Positions 16,187-24,602 of a stretch of DNA of 64,000 nucleotides are shown here, one piece after another. The first letter of the stretch is position 1; each line of letters begins with the position of its first letter. The notes beneath the pieces were generated by a model. It searched no databases and was not told the DNA's origin. It saw only the letters and a program-made list of their open reading frames with translations. The position numbers and the translations under genes were made by a program. The DNA is from Shimia sp047124445 (GTDB lineage Bacteria > Pseudomonadota > Alphaproteobacteria > Rhodobacterales > Rhodobacteraceae), in contig NZ_CP138921.1 of assembly GCF_047124445.1 (NCBI RefSeq), positions 992,001-1,056,000 of the forward strand. Direction: 5' to 3'.

Positions 16187-17937
16187 CATTAGACCCGATC
16201 ACCCTCACCGTCATTCAAGCCGGGTTGCAGCAGGTTTGCGACGAAATGGATCTGGCGTTCTCCCGCGCGGCCTTTTCTCCAGTGATCGCAGAGGCCAACG
16301 ACCGCTCCGATGGCATCTATGCCGCTTCTGACGGCGCTCTGATTGCGCAAGGGTCCGCAGGCCTGCCCGTGTTTGTCGGCACCATGCAGTATTCCACTCG
16401 GACATTGATCGAAATGATCAACTCCGGCGATGTCGCAGCGCCCAACCCGGGCGACATCTATATTGTCAATGATCCCTACTTGGGCGGCACACACCTGATG
16501 GACGTGCGCTTTGCCAAACCGTTTTACCGCGACGGAGAAATCTTCTGCTGGCTGTCCAACACCGGTCATTGGCCCGATACTGGCGGCGCGGTCCCAGGTG
16601 GATTTTCCGCGTCCGCGACGGCCGTTGAGCAAGAGGGGTTGCGCTTACCGCCCGTCAAGCTGTTCAAGCAAGGAGTTCTGGACAAAGAGATTTTTGCAAT
16701 CATCCAGTCCAACATCCGCGTGGCCGAGCAACGCATTGGCGACGTTCAAGCACAGGCCGCTGCCCTGCTTGTAGGCGAAACCCGTCTCGCTGCGCTGCTC
16801 GATCGTTACGGCGACACAACCGTCTCAGACGCAATCTGTGAGCTAAATACGCGCGCGGCATCCCAAATGCGCGCCTGCTTAAAGAACATTCCCGACGGAA
16901 CATACTCCGCCCAAGCTTATGTGGACAGCGATGGCGTGGTGAATACACCGCTGTCCATTGCGCTTTCGGTCTCCAAGTCCGACGAAACGCTGACGTTTGA
17001 CTTCCAGGGCAGCAGCCCGCCTTGCCTCGGACCGATGAATTCGGTGCGCGCGACGACGCACAGCGCTGTTTACCTGGCCATGCGGCATATCTTCCCAGAT
17101 GTGCCAATGAACGCGGGCGCTTTTGCGCCTTTCACAATCACTAGCGTCGAAGACACATTCCTGGACGCTAAATACCCACGCCCGGTCTCGGGCTGTGCCG
17201 CTGAGGTCTCTCAACGTATCGCCGAAGCGGTCTTTGCTGCACTCGTTCAAGCCATCCCCGAAAAAGTCACTGCCGCGCCGGCAGGAACCAGTGGTAACTT
17301 TGCCCTTGGCGGTTTTGATCCCGCACGCAATCGCAACTACGTCATGTACCAAATTTCCGGCGGCGGTTATGGCGGCAACGCCCAGCACGACGGCCTCTCA
17401 AACGGCTGCTCAACAATCGGCATCTCCAAGGCCCCGCCCATTGAAATCATGGAACAAGCCTACCCCGTGCTGTATCGCCACTACGCCCTGCACGAAGGCT
17501 CGGGCGGCGCGGGCAAACATCGTGGCGGTTTTGGGTTGGACTATGAGGTGGAACTGCGCCGAGGTGAGGCCAAAGCGAGCTTTGTCATGGATCACGGCCG
17601 CTTTGGCCCACCAGGCGCGGTTAGCGGTGGCGACGGAGAGGTCAACAAGGTCACCGTGTTTCGCGACGGCGCGCCGTACACGCCCGAACACTTGTCAAAA
17701 GAACAGGATATTCCACTGACGGCGGGTGACCGGGTCCACGTGCAGACGCCTGGAGGAGGCGGGTATGGCGATCCGCTCGACCGCTACCCCCAACTGGTTA
17801 CCGAAGACGTCCGTTTAGAAAGATATTCTCCTCAACAGGCAAAGATCCTGTTTGGCGTTGTGCTCACATCATCGTTTGAGGTGGACAGCGCGGCAACAGC
17901 CGCTCTCAGAAAACAAAAGCGCGCCACCGTTCGGTGA
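16183..17937 (+). CDS. hyuB: Hydantoinase/oxoprolinase family subunit B
   Basis: A 584-residue catalytic partner of HyuA. It shows the family marks NDPYLGGTHLMDV at about 97-109, a WLSNTGHWPDTGG stretch, GGGYGGNAQHDGLSNG near 390, and a C-terminal TPGGGGYGDPLDR. The ATG at 16183 overlaps the hyuA stop as ATGA, with GGGAGG at 16171-16176. A TTG at 16177 in the same frame is less likely. Equal stoichiometry with HyuA is expected from the coupling. The stop lies inside a hairpin that probably ends the transcript. Confidence 0.88.
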   Translation: MTLDPITLTVIQAGLQQVCDEMDLAFSRAAFSPVIAEANDRSDGIYAASDGALIAQGSAGLPVFVGTMQYSTRTLIEMINSGDVAAPNPGDIYIVNDPYLGGTHLMDVRFAKPFYRDGEIFCWLSNTGHWPDTGGAVPGGFSASATAVEQEGLRLPPVKLFKQGVLDKEIFAIIQSNIRVAEQRIGDVQAQAAALLVGETRLAALLDRYGDTTVSDAICELNTRAASQMRACLKNIPDGTYSAQAYVDSDGVVNTPLSIALSVSKSDETLTFDFQGSSPPCLGPMNSVRATTHSAVYLAMRHIFPDVPMNAGAFAPFTITSVEDTFLDAKYPRPVSGCAAEVSQRIAEAVFAALVQAIPEKVTAAPAGTSGNFALGGFDPARNRNYVMYQISGGGYGGNAQHDGLSNGCSTIGISKAPPIEIMEQAYPVLYRHYALHEGSGGAGKHRGGFGLDYEVELRRGEAKASFVMDHGRFGPPGAVSGGDGEVNKVTVFRDGAPYTPEHLSKEQDIPLTAGDRVHVQTPGGGGYGDPLDRYPQLVTEDVRLERYSPQQAKILFGVVLTSSFEVDSAATAALRKQKRATVR

Positions 17938-17949
17938 CGCGCTTCAATT
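17919..17949. terminator. Bidirectional terminator between hyuB and gcdH
   Basis: A 10-base stem (17919-17928 with 17933-17942, one mismatch, loop GTTC) is followed by TTCAATTTT on the plus side and flanked by AAAACAAAA on the other. It overlaps the hyuB stop codon and lies 26 bases beyond the end of gcdH, so it can serve both converging genes. Confidence 0.65.
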
Positions 17950-17974
17950 TTACGACATTACAATCTGAAAAGTA

Positions 17975-19189
17975 TCAGAAAAATGCCTGCAAACCGGTCT
18001 GCGCCCGCCCAAGGATCAGCGCATGCACGTCGTGTGTACCTTCATAGGTATTCACCGTTTCCAGGTTTACCATGTGACGGATCACACCAAATTCCAGGCT
18101 GATGCCGTTGCCGCCGTGCATGTCACGAGACAGACGCGCAATATCCAGCGCCTTGCCACAGTTGTTGCGCTTGATGATTGACACCATCTCCGGCGCGGCC
18201 TGCGCTTCATCCATCAAACGACCAACCCGCAGTGCTGCCTGAAGACCCAGCGAAATCTCGGTCTGCATGTTGGCCAGCTTCAATTGAAACAGCTGAGTCT
18301 GTGCCAGTGGTTTGCCAAACTGCTTACGGTCCAGACCATACTGACGCGCCGCGTGCCAGCAATACTCCGCCGCGCCCATGGCGCCCCAGGCAATGCCATA
18401 GCGCGCGCGGTTCAAACAGCCAAACGGACCTTTCAGGCCTTCCACATTTGGCAGGAGCGCATCTTCGGACACTTCCACATTGTCGAGCACAATCTCGCCG
18501 GTGATCGACGCGCGCAGCGACGCCTTGTGCATGATCTTTGGCGCCGACAGGCCTTTGGTGCCCTTGTCCAACACAAAACCACGGATCTTACCGCCATGCG
18601 CGTCCGACTTTGCCCAAACCACAAACACGTCCGCGATTGGAGAGTTGGAAATCCACATCTTGGCGCCGTTCAGTACATAGCCGCCGTCCACTTTCTTGGC
18701 GGTGGTCTTCATGCTGCCCGGATCAGATCCCGCATCCGGCTCAGTCAGGCCAAAACAGCCAATCCACTCGCCAGACGCCAGTTTTGGCAAGTATTTCTTG
18801 CGTTGTTCTTCAGAGCCATAAGCGTAGATCGGATACATCACCAGCGAGCTCTGGACCGACATCATCGAGCGATACCCGCTGTCGACACGCTCCACTTCGC
18901 GTGCCACCAGACCATAGGTCACATAGCCCGCACCAATGCCGCCATATTCCTCAGGAATGGTGGTGCCCAACAGGCCCATTTCACCCATCTCGGCAAAAAT
19001 TGCAGGATCAGTTTCTTCCTGCTCAAACGCCGCGGTCACCCGAGGCGCGAGCTTTTCATCGCAATAAGCGCGCGCAGCATCGCGTACCATGCGCTCATCT
19101 TCTTCCAGCTGGCTTTCGATCAGAAACGGGTCTTCCCAGTTGAACGAACCCAATTCCGGTTTGGACTGTGGTGCCAGATCTTTGGCCAT
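17975..19189 (-). CDS. gcdH: Glutaryl-CoA dehydrogenase
   Basis: A 404-residue acyl-CoA dehydrogenase that oxidatively decarboxylates glutaryl-CoA to crotonyl-CoA. Seen are GCFGLTEPDAGSDPGSM (FAD and substrate contacts), KMWISNSPIADVFVVWAK, RMHGGNG-type SRDMHGGNGISLEFG, and VNTYEGTHDVHALILG with the catalytic Glu in YEGT. The overall pattern is the GCDH branch rather than short- or medium-chain enzymes. The ATG at 19189 has AAGGAG upstream. It is divergent from an XRE-cupin regulator and a CoA-transferase that would make its substrate. It may serve glutarate from lysine, from N-heterocycle breakdown, or both. Confidence 0.9.
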   Translation of the reverse strand: MAKDLAPQSKPELGSFNWEDPFLIESQLEEDERMVRDAARAYCDEKLAPRVTAAFEQEETDPAIFAEMGEMGLLGTTIPEEYGGIGAGYVTYGLVAREVERVDSGYRSMMSVQSSLVMYPIYAYGSEEQRKKYLPKLASGEWIGCFGLTEPDAGSDPGSMKTTAKKVDGGYVLNGAKMWISNSPIADVFVVWAKSDAHGGKIRGFVLDKGTKGLSAPKIMHKASLRASITGEIVLDNVEVSEDALLPNVEGLKGPFGCLNRARYGIAWGAMGAAEYCWHAARQYGLDRKQFGKPLAQTQLFQLKLANMQTEISLGLQAALRVGRLMDEAQAAPEMVSIIKRNNCGKALDIARLSRDMHGGNGISLEFGVIRHMVNLETVNTYEGTHDVHALILGRAQTGLQAFF

Positions 19190-19427
19190 GGTCTCTCCTT
19201 CCGTCCGCCCCCTAAAGAGGCGCAAAACATCAATTTCCGTTGCCGCCCAACATGTCCGACCCTGCCCTTGCGTCAAGGCAACCCGAGACAAACGCCGCAA
19301 CGTCGCGAAAACTTTCTTGCCTTCTATTGCGCAGAATATTGAGCATTGCTAGACCCAATTGATCAAAGTTTCGTTGCGTCCTGTTGGCGCAGTACACCAC
19401 AGCCACTGGCCCAACACGGAGGATCCG

Positions 19428-19997
19428 ATGAGCGACACGTTTGACGTGGGAAGCCGCCTTAAAAAGCTGCGCCTGTCCGCAGGATTGAGCCAGCGCCAAC
19501 TGGCGCAATACGCCGGCGTGCCGCATGGGCAGATATCCATGATCGAAACCAACCGATCCAGCCCCTCTGTGGCCAGCTTGCGCAAGATATTGGGCGGCAT
19601 GGGTATGTCGATGGCCGAGTTTTTTGAGCCGGAAACCCATGAACCAGGTCAGGTTTTCTTTGGCCCGGAAGCCTTGTCTGACCTAACGTCACAACTGGGC
19701 ACTGAGGCTTCGAAACTGACCCTCAAACAGGTAGGCAACGCCAAAGACCACGACTTGCAGATCCTACGCGAGCATTACGCCCCGGGAGCTGACACCGGCG
19801 AAACCATGCTAACCCACCCCGCAAACGAGGGCGGCATCGTGCTCTCTGGCGAAATCGAAGTGACCGTAGGCAACCAAACCCAAATCCTGCGCGCAGGGGA
19901 CAGTTATTTGTTTGACAGCCGACAGCCCCACCGCTTCCGCAATATCTCCGACAAACCGGCCGAGGTGGTTTCCGCCTGCACGCCGCCCTATCTCTGA
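19428..19997 (+). CDS. XRE-cupin transcriptional regulator of the glutarate genes
   Basis: A 189-residue protein with an N-terminal lambda-repressor-type helix-turn-helix (LKKLRLSAGLSQRQLAQYAG, then QISMIETNRSSPS) and a C-terminal cupin domain (GGIVLSGEIEVTVG, QPHRFRN). The ATG at 19428 has GGAGG upstream. It lies between divergent gcdH and the downstream CoA-transferase (9-base gap), so it probably controls both. Cupin domains of this class often sense the pathway's acid. The 238-base divergent gap should hold its operator, but I could not define one. Confidence 0.88.
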   Translation: MSDTFDVGSRLKKLRLSAGLSQRQLAQYAGVPHGQISMIETNRSSPSVASLRKILGGMGMSMAEFFEPETHEPGQVFFGPEALSDLTSQLGTEASKLTLKQVGNAKDHDLQILREHYAPGADTGETMLTHPANEGGIVLSGEIEVTVGNQTQILRAGDSYLFDSRQPHRFRNISDKPAEVVSACTPPYL

Positions 19998-20006
19998 AGG
20001 CTTCCC

Positions 20007-21119
20007 ATGACCCCACTCAAAGGTCTCAAAGTTGTAGAACTCGCCCGTATTCTGGCTGGCCCTTGGATCGGCCAATCCTTGGCCGATCTTGGCGCGGAAG
20101 TTATCAAGGTGGAGGCCCCTCAAGGCGACGACACCCGCACTTGGGGCCCGCCCTTTATTGAACGCGACGGCGACAAAACCGCTGCCTACTTCTACGCCGC
20201 CAATCGCGGCAAGACTTCTGTTGTGGCAGACTTCCGAACCGAGGAAGGCCGCAAACAGGTGCTGGAGCTGATCAAAGACGCCGACATCCTGATCGAGAAC
20301 TTCAAAGTCGGCGGGTTGAAGAAATACGGCTTGGACTACGACACGCTATCCCAATTAAATCCGCGTCTGATCTACTGCTCAATCACCGGCTTTGGCCAAA
20401 CCGGCCCGTACGCCAGCCGCGCGGGATATGATTTCCTGCTACAAGGCATGTCCGGACTGATGTCGATCACCGGCGAGCCGGACCGGCAACCACAAAAAGT
20501 CGGCGTTGCCGTCACGGATGTGGTCACCGGCCTCTATGGCACCATCGGCATTTTGGCAGCTGTCGAACAGCGCCACACCACCGGGCGCGGCCAGCACATC
20601 GACATGTCACTGTTGGATTGCGCCACGGCGATGCTCGCCAATCAGGCGATGAACTACCTCGCCACCGGCGACAGCCCAAACCGCAAAGGCAATGCGCATC
20701 CCAACATCGCACCTTACCAAGTGGTCCCCACAGCCGACGGGCACATCATCATCGCCGTTGGCAACGATGGTCAATTCCAACGCCTTTGCGGAGTGCTGTC
20801 ACGCGGCGACTTGGGCGACGCGGCGGGCTACGCCACCAACCAATTGAGGGTCGCCAACCGCGACGCCCTCACCGCGCAAATTGAATCAGAAACCAGCAAA
20901 TGGTCTTCAGCGGATCTTCTGGCTGCACTGGAAGCGGCCACAGTCCCTGCTGGCCCAATCAACTCGATTGAACAGGCGCTGACCGACCCACAAATCGCGG
21001 CGCGTGGCATGGTGGTCGAGGCTGAAGGTGTGCGCGGTCTGCGCGGCCCTTGGGTGTTTTCCGACGCGGAGCTGTCCACAGACCGCACCGCGCCGGTATT
21101 GCCAAAATCTAAGCCCTAG
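20007..21119 (+). CDS. CaiB/BaiF CoA-transferase, probably succinyl-CoA:glutarate CoA-transferase
   Basis: A 370-residue family III CoA-transferase. The N-terminal LEGLKVVELARILAGPW-type start, DLGAEVIKVEAP, NPRLIYCSITGFGQTGPY and AGYDFLLQGMSG (with the Asp that forms the acyl anhydride) are all present. Family III enzymes swap CoA between acids. Placement with glutaryl-CoA dehydrogenase and a shared regulator points to activation of glutarate using succinyl-CoA. The specificity is inferred. The stop overlaps that of the converging livF by 3 bases. Confidence 0.85.
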   Translation: MTPLKGLKVVELARILAGPWIGQSLADLGAEVIKVEAPQGDDTRTWGPPFIERDGDKTAAYFYAANRGKTSVVADFRTEEGRKQVLELIKDADILIENFKVGGLKKYGLDYDTLSQLNPRLIYCSITGFGQTGPYASRAGYDFLLQGMSGLMSITGEPDRQPQKVGVAVTDVVTGLYGTIGILAAVEQRHTTGRGQHIDMSLLDCATAMLANQAMNYLATGDSPNRKGNAHPNIAPYQVVPTADGHIIIAVGNDGQFQRLCGVLSRGDLGDAAGYATNQLRVANRDALTAQIESETSKWSSADLLAALEAATVPAGPINSIEQALTDPQIAARGMVVEAEGVRGLRGPWVFSDAELSTDRTAPVLPKSKP

Positions 21120-21805
21120 ACGCCAAGGTAACGGTCAGTTTCTTCCGGCCCCAAAGCGTCAAAACCTCCAGTCCAGACCGTGCGCCCCTTCTCAAGGATC
21201 ACCGCACGGTCAGCCACTTGCCCCAACTCTTTGAGCGACTTGTCGATGGCAATGATCGCCATGCCAGTCTCAGCCTTAAGCTTCGCAACAGCCTCCCATA
21301 TCTCCTGTCGGATCACCGGTGCCAGACCTTCGGTCGCCTCATCCAGAATGAGCAATTTCGGATTGGTCATCAGCGCCCGGCCAATCGCCAACATCTGCTG
21401 CTCGCCGCCAGAAAGCGACGCCGCAGATTGATCCTGCCGCTCTTCCAGGCGTGGAAACAAACGGCAAACTGCCGCAAAGTCCCAGGCCCCTTTGCGGGCT
21501 GCTGCAATCAGGTTTTCATACACCGACAGATTTGCAAAACAACGGCGTCCCTCGGGCACCAGCCCAATGCCCAACCGCGCGGCTTTATAAGACGGCAAAC
21601 CGCCAATATCCTGCCCGCCAAACTCCACTGCGCCACCCGAATTCTTCAGCATCCGGCACATGACTTTTACGGTGGTGGTCTTGCCCATACCATTGCGCCC
21701 CATGAGCGCCAGCACCTCGCCCTCGCCCACGTTCAGTGACACATCGAATAGCGCCTGACTGGGACCATAAAACGCCGCGATATTTTTTAGCTCGATCAAA
21801 CTCAT
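21116..21805 (-). CDS. livF: Branched-chain amino acid-type ABC ATPase LivF (second importer)
   Basis: A 229-residue ABC ATPase with Walker A GRNGMGKTT, signature LSGGEQQML, Walker B LLILDEATEGL, where the usual Pro after Glu is Ala, and AIDKSL in place of the switch histidine region. It is coupled to livG by ATGA (21802-21805). Together with the three genes upstream it forms a complete second Liv importer. Confidence 0.88.
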   Translation of the reverse strand: MSLIELKNIAAFYGPSQALFDVSLNVGEGEVLALMGRNGMGKTTTVKVMCRMLKNSGGAVEFGGQDIGGLPSYKAARLGIGLVPEGRRCFANLSVYENLIAAARKGAWDFAAVCRLFPRLEERQDQSAASLSGGEQQMLAIGRALMTNPKLLILDEATEGLAPVIRQEIWEAVAKLKAETGMAIIAIDKSLKELGQVADRAVILEKGRTVWTGGFDALGPEETDRYLGV

Positions 21806-22557
21806 GCTGGCACCTCATCCCCCAGATAGGCCCGCCGGATTTCCGGGTTCACTTTGATTTCCTCTGGCGTGCCGGTGGCAATCACCTCGCCATAAACCAA
21901 CACGCTGATCCGATCCGCCAGCGCAAAAACCGCATCCATATCGTGCTCAATCAACAGAATGGGCGCTTCCCTGCGCAACTCCGTCAAAAGACCAATCATC
22001 TGCTGCGCGCCTTCCAGGCCCAAGCCAGCCATCGGCTCATCCATCAAGAAAGCTTTAGGCTTCAACGTCAGTGCAACCGCCACCTCCAATTGCCGCCGTT
22101 GCCCATGGCTCAAATCCGCCGTGCGCGTTGCCGCAAACTCCGCCAAACCAACCTGCACCAAGGCCTCCTTGGCGGCTGACACAAGCTGCGCATCTTTCAT
22201 CACCGGCTTGAAAAACGACATCACATTGCCACGCTGCCCCAACGCACCAAGCACCGCATTTTGCAAAACCGTGTGCTCCATCGCCAAGGACGAGATCTGA
22301 AACGTCCGCCCAAGCCCTTTGCGCGCGCGCTCCGCTGGTCCAACGTCGGTCAGATCCTCATCCATCAGCCGCACTGTGCCGCTGTCAGAGCCCAAATGAC
22401 CGGTGATTTGCTGGATCAATGTCGACTTCCCGGCCCCGTTCGGGCCGATCAGCGCGTGGATTTCTCCTTTGCGCAAATCCAGTGACACGTCGTTGGTGGC
22501 CTTCAAGGCGCCAAAACTTTTGAAAAGCCGCTCTGTGCTTAACACCACATCAGTCAT
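21802..22557 (-). CDS. livG: Branched-chain amino acid-type ABC ATPase LivG (second importer)
   Basis: A 251-residue ABC ATPase with Walker A GPNGAGKST, signature LSHGQRRQLEVA, Walker B AFLMDEPMAGL and switch LLIEHDMD. The ATG at 22557 is preferred, with GGGAGAAAG upstream; the frame is open to 22584. It overlaps the end of livM by 8 bases. Confidence 0.88.
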   Translation of the reverse strand: MTDVVLSTERLFKSFGALKATNDVSLDLRKGEIHALIGPNGAGKSTLIQQITGHLGSDSGTVRLMDEDLTDVGPAERARKGLGRTFQISSLAMEHTVLQNAVLGALGQRGNVMSFFKPVMKDAQLVSAAKEALVQVGLAEFAATRTADLSHGQRRQLEVAVALTLKPKAFLMDEPMAGLGLEGAQQMIGLLTELRREAPILLIEHDMDAVFALADRISVLVYGEVIATGTPEEIKVNPEIRRAYLGDEVPA

Positions 22558-23533
22558 GGGCTTTCTCCCGACCTGCAAGGGCACCTATCACGCCACCTTT
22601 TGCAAAAAGCACGATGCCAAGCAGCAGAGCGCCCAGGTAGACATGCCAAAACTCCGACAACCCGCCCAGCGTATGTTCCAGAAGGATAAAAATCATCGCG
22701 CCAATCACCGGCCCAAACAGCCGTCCAACACCACCAATGATGATGAAGATGATGATCTCCCCCGACATCTGCCAGCTCAGCATAGTGGGACTGACAAAGC
22801 GATTGAGATCCGCAAACAACGCGCCCGCCAGACCAGTCACCGCGCCGGAAATCACAAAGGCCACCAACCGCAGATGGTAAGGTTTCATGCCAACGGACAG
22901 CACCCGCGTCTCATTCTGCCGCGCCGCGCTCAGGGCCAGTCCAAAAGCGGATTTGTGGATCGCATTCATCAGCAACAGCGCTAGGCACAGGATCGCAAAA
23001 CACAGGCCAAAGAACTGCATCGGCACCAGCGTGTTCAGCCCCGGAAACTCGTTGCGCACATAGATCGACAGACCATCTTCACCGCCATAGGCGGGCCAGC
23101 TGATGGCGAAGTAGTAGATCATCTGCCCAAACGCCAAGGTGATCATGATGAAATAGACGCCCGAGGTCCGGAGGCTCAGCGCTCCAATAGCCAGCGCTGC
23201 CAGCGCGCTAGTCACCATCGCCACCAGCCAGATCACCGGCATCGATTTTGTGCCCTCGATCAGAAACGGCGCTTCCATGATTGGTGCGTATGATTGCGCG
23301 TGGCTCGCCAAAATGCCCATTGCATAGCCGCCAATGCCAAAGAACGCCGCGTGCCCCAAGCTGACCAATCCGCCAGTCCCCAATGCGAGGTTCAGCCCCA
23401 CGCCTGCCAGCGCAAAAATCGCCGCACGTGTCGCCAGCGTGATGATAAACGGCTCATCCGCCATCAACGCCCAAAGCGGCACCCCAAGCAAAACCGCCAG
23501 CGCGGCCACATTGATCCATGTCTCCCGTGTCAT
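22550..23533 (-). CDS. livM: Branched-chain amino acid-type ABC permease LivM (second importer)
   Basis: A 327-residue permease with about ten membrane segments and the LivM signature GGLVSLGHAAFFGIGGYAMG. The cytoplasmic loop SAARQNETRVLSVGMKPY is typical. Start 23533 follows the livH stop by one base and has a GGGGTGG purine stretch; 23548 is the alternative. It pairs with LivH. Confidence 0.88.
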   Translation of the reverse strand: MTRETWINVAALAVLLGVPLWALMADEPFIITLATRAAIFALAGVGLNLALGTGGLVSLGHAAFFGIGGYAMGILASHAQSYAPIMEAPFLIEGTKSMPVIWLVAMVTSALAALAIGALSLRTSGVYFIMITLAFGQMIYYFAISWPAYGGEDGLSIYVRNEFPGLNTLVPMQFFGLCFAILCLALLLMNAIHKSAFGLALSAARQNETRVLSVGMKPYHLRLVAFVISGAVTGLAGALFADLNRFVSPTMLSWQMSGEIIIFIIIGGVGRLFGPVIGAMIFILLEHTLGGLSEFWHVYLGALLLGIVLFAKGGVIGALAGREKAHD

Positions 23534-23534
23534 C

Positions 23535-24461
23535 TCACGCCACCCCATATAGTCCGCGGGGGCGGAACACCAAAACGCCCGCCATTAGGATGTAGATCAA
23601 CATCGACGCCAATGCCGATCCCACCGACACCGCCGCCGAAGGCTCAAGGAACAGCGCAAAAATCTGTGGCAGCAAAAACCGCCCCATTGTGTCTGTGATC
23701 CCTACCAGCAAGGCACCGACAAATGCCCCTTTGATCGAACCAATGCCGCCAATAACAATCACCACGAAGGCCAGGATCAGAACCGGTTCGCCCATGCCCA
23801 CCTGCACGGACTGGATCGCGCCGACCAAAGCCCCGGCAAAACCCGCCAATGCGGCGCCAAGCGCGAAAACAAAGGTGTAGAGCTTGGCAATGTCCACGCC
23901 CAAGGCTGCAATCATCTCCCGGTCCGCCTCACCCGCACGGATACGGATGCCAACCCGCGTGCGGTTGATTAGGGCAAACATGCCCACTGCCACCAAGAGG
24001 CCGATCACGATGATGGACAACCGGTACGCCGGGTATTCGATCCCGCCCGGCAAGCTCACCGGGCCTGCCAACATCGGGGGCACATCCAGGAACAAGGGGA
24101 ATGACCCAAACATCCAGCGCGTGCCTTCGGAGAAAATCAGGATCAACGCAAAGGTCGCCAAAACCTGATCCAGATGGTCTCGGTCGTACAAGCGCCGAAT
24201 GACGGTCAGCTCAATCAACGCCCCGGCCAGTGCCGCCGCCGCCAAAGACGCCACCAGAGCCAGCACAAAGGAGCCGGTTGCGGCCGCCACAGCTGCCGCG
24301 GCAAAGGCCCCAATCATGTACAGCGACCCATGCGCCAGATTGATCAGCCCCATGACGCCAAAGACCAACGTCAGGCCCGCGCTCATGAGAAACAGCATCA
24401 CGCCAAACTGTAGCCCGTTCAGCATCTGCTCTATGAAAAGTAGTGTTGTCATTGCCCTCAT
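23535..24461 (-). CDS. livH: Branched-chain amino acid-type ABC permease LivH (second importer)
   Basis: A 308-residue permease with the signature GLTLVFGVMGLINLAHGSLY near residue 28 and the loop RAGEADREMIAALGVDIAK. Eight or more membrane segments are visible. ATG codons at 24461 and 24452 are both possible; the second gives the usual MTTLLFIEQ start but has a close GAGG. It follows the binding-protein gene after 141 bases that contain a hairpin. Confidence 0.87.
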   Translation of the reverse strand: MRAMTTLLFIEQMLNGLQFGVMLFLMSAGLTLVFGVMGLINLAHGSLYMIGAFAAAAVAAATGSFVLALVASLAAAALAGALIELTVIRRLYDRDHLDQVLATFALILIFSEGTRWMFGSFPLFLDVPPMLAGPVSLPGGIEYPAYRLSIIVIGLLVAVGMFALINRTRVGIRIRAGEADREMIAALGVDIAKLYTFVFALGAALAGFAGALVGAIQSVQVGMGEPVLILAFVVIVIGGIGSIKGAFVGALLVGITDTMGRFLLPQIFALFLEPSAAVSVGSALASMLIYILMAGVLVFRPRGLYGVA

Positions 24462-24572
24462 TCAGTGCCAAAGCGGCACCCCTCCGCCAAACGATCAGCG
24501 CAGAAAAGTTATTTTATTCAGGATATTGAAGACTGAACATCATGCACCTACCCCGCCAAGATGCATGGAGGT

Positions 24573-24594
24573 GGGAAGGCCCGAAGGCCTCCCC
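24573..24594 (-). terminator. Hairpin between binding-protein gene and livH (attenuator-like)
   Basis: In the messenger a GGGAGGCC / GGCCTTCCC stem with one bulge and a TTCG-type loop follows the binding-protein stop by about ten bases. No T-run follows it. Such a hairpin would let most transcripts end or be protected after the binding-protein gene, giving it higher dosage than the membrane parts. Confidence 0.4.
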
Positions 24595-24602
24595 GAAGTC
24601 AC

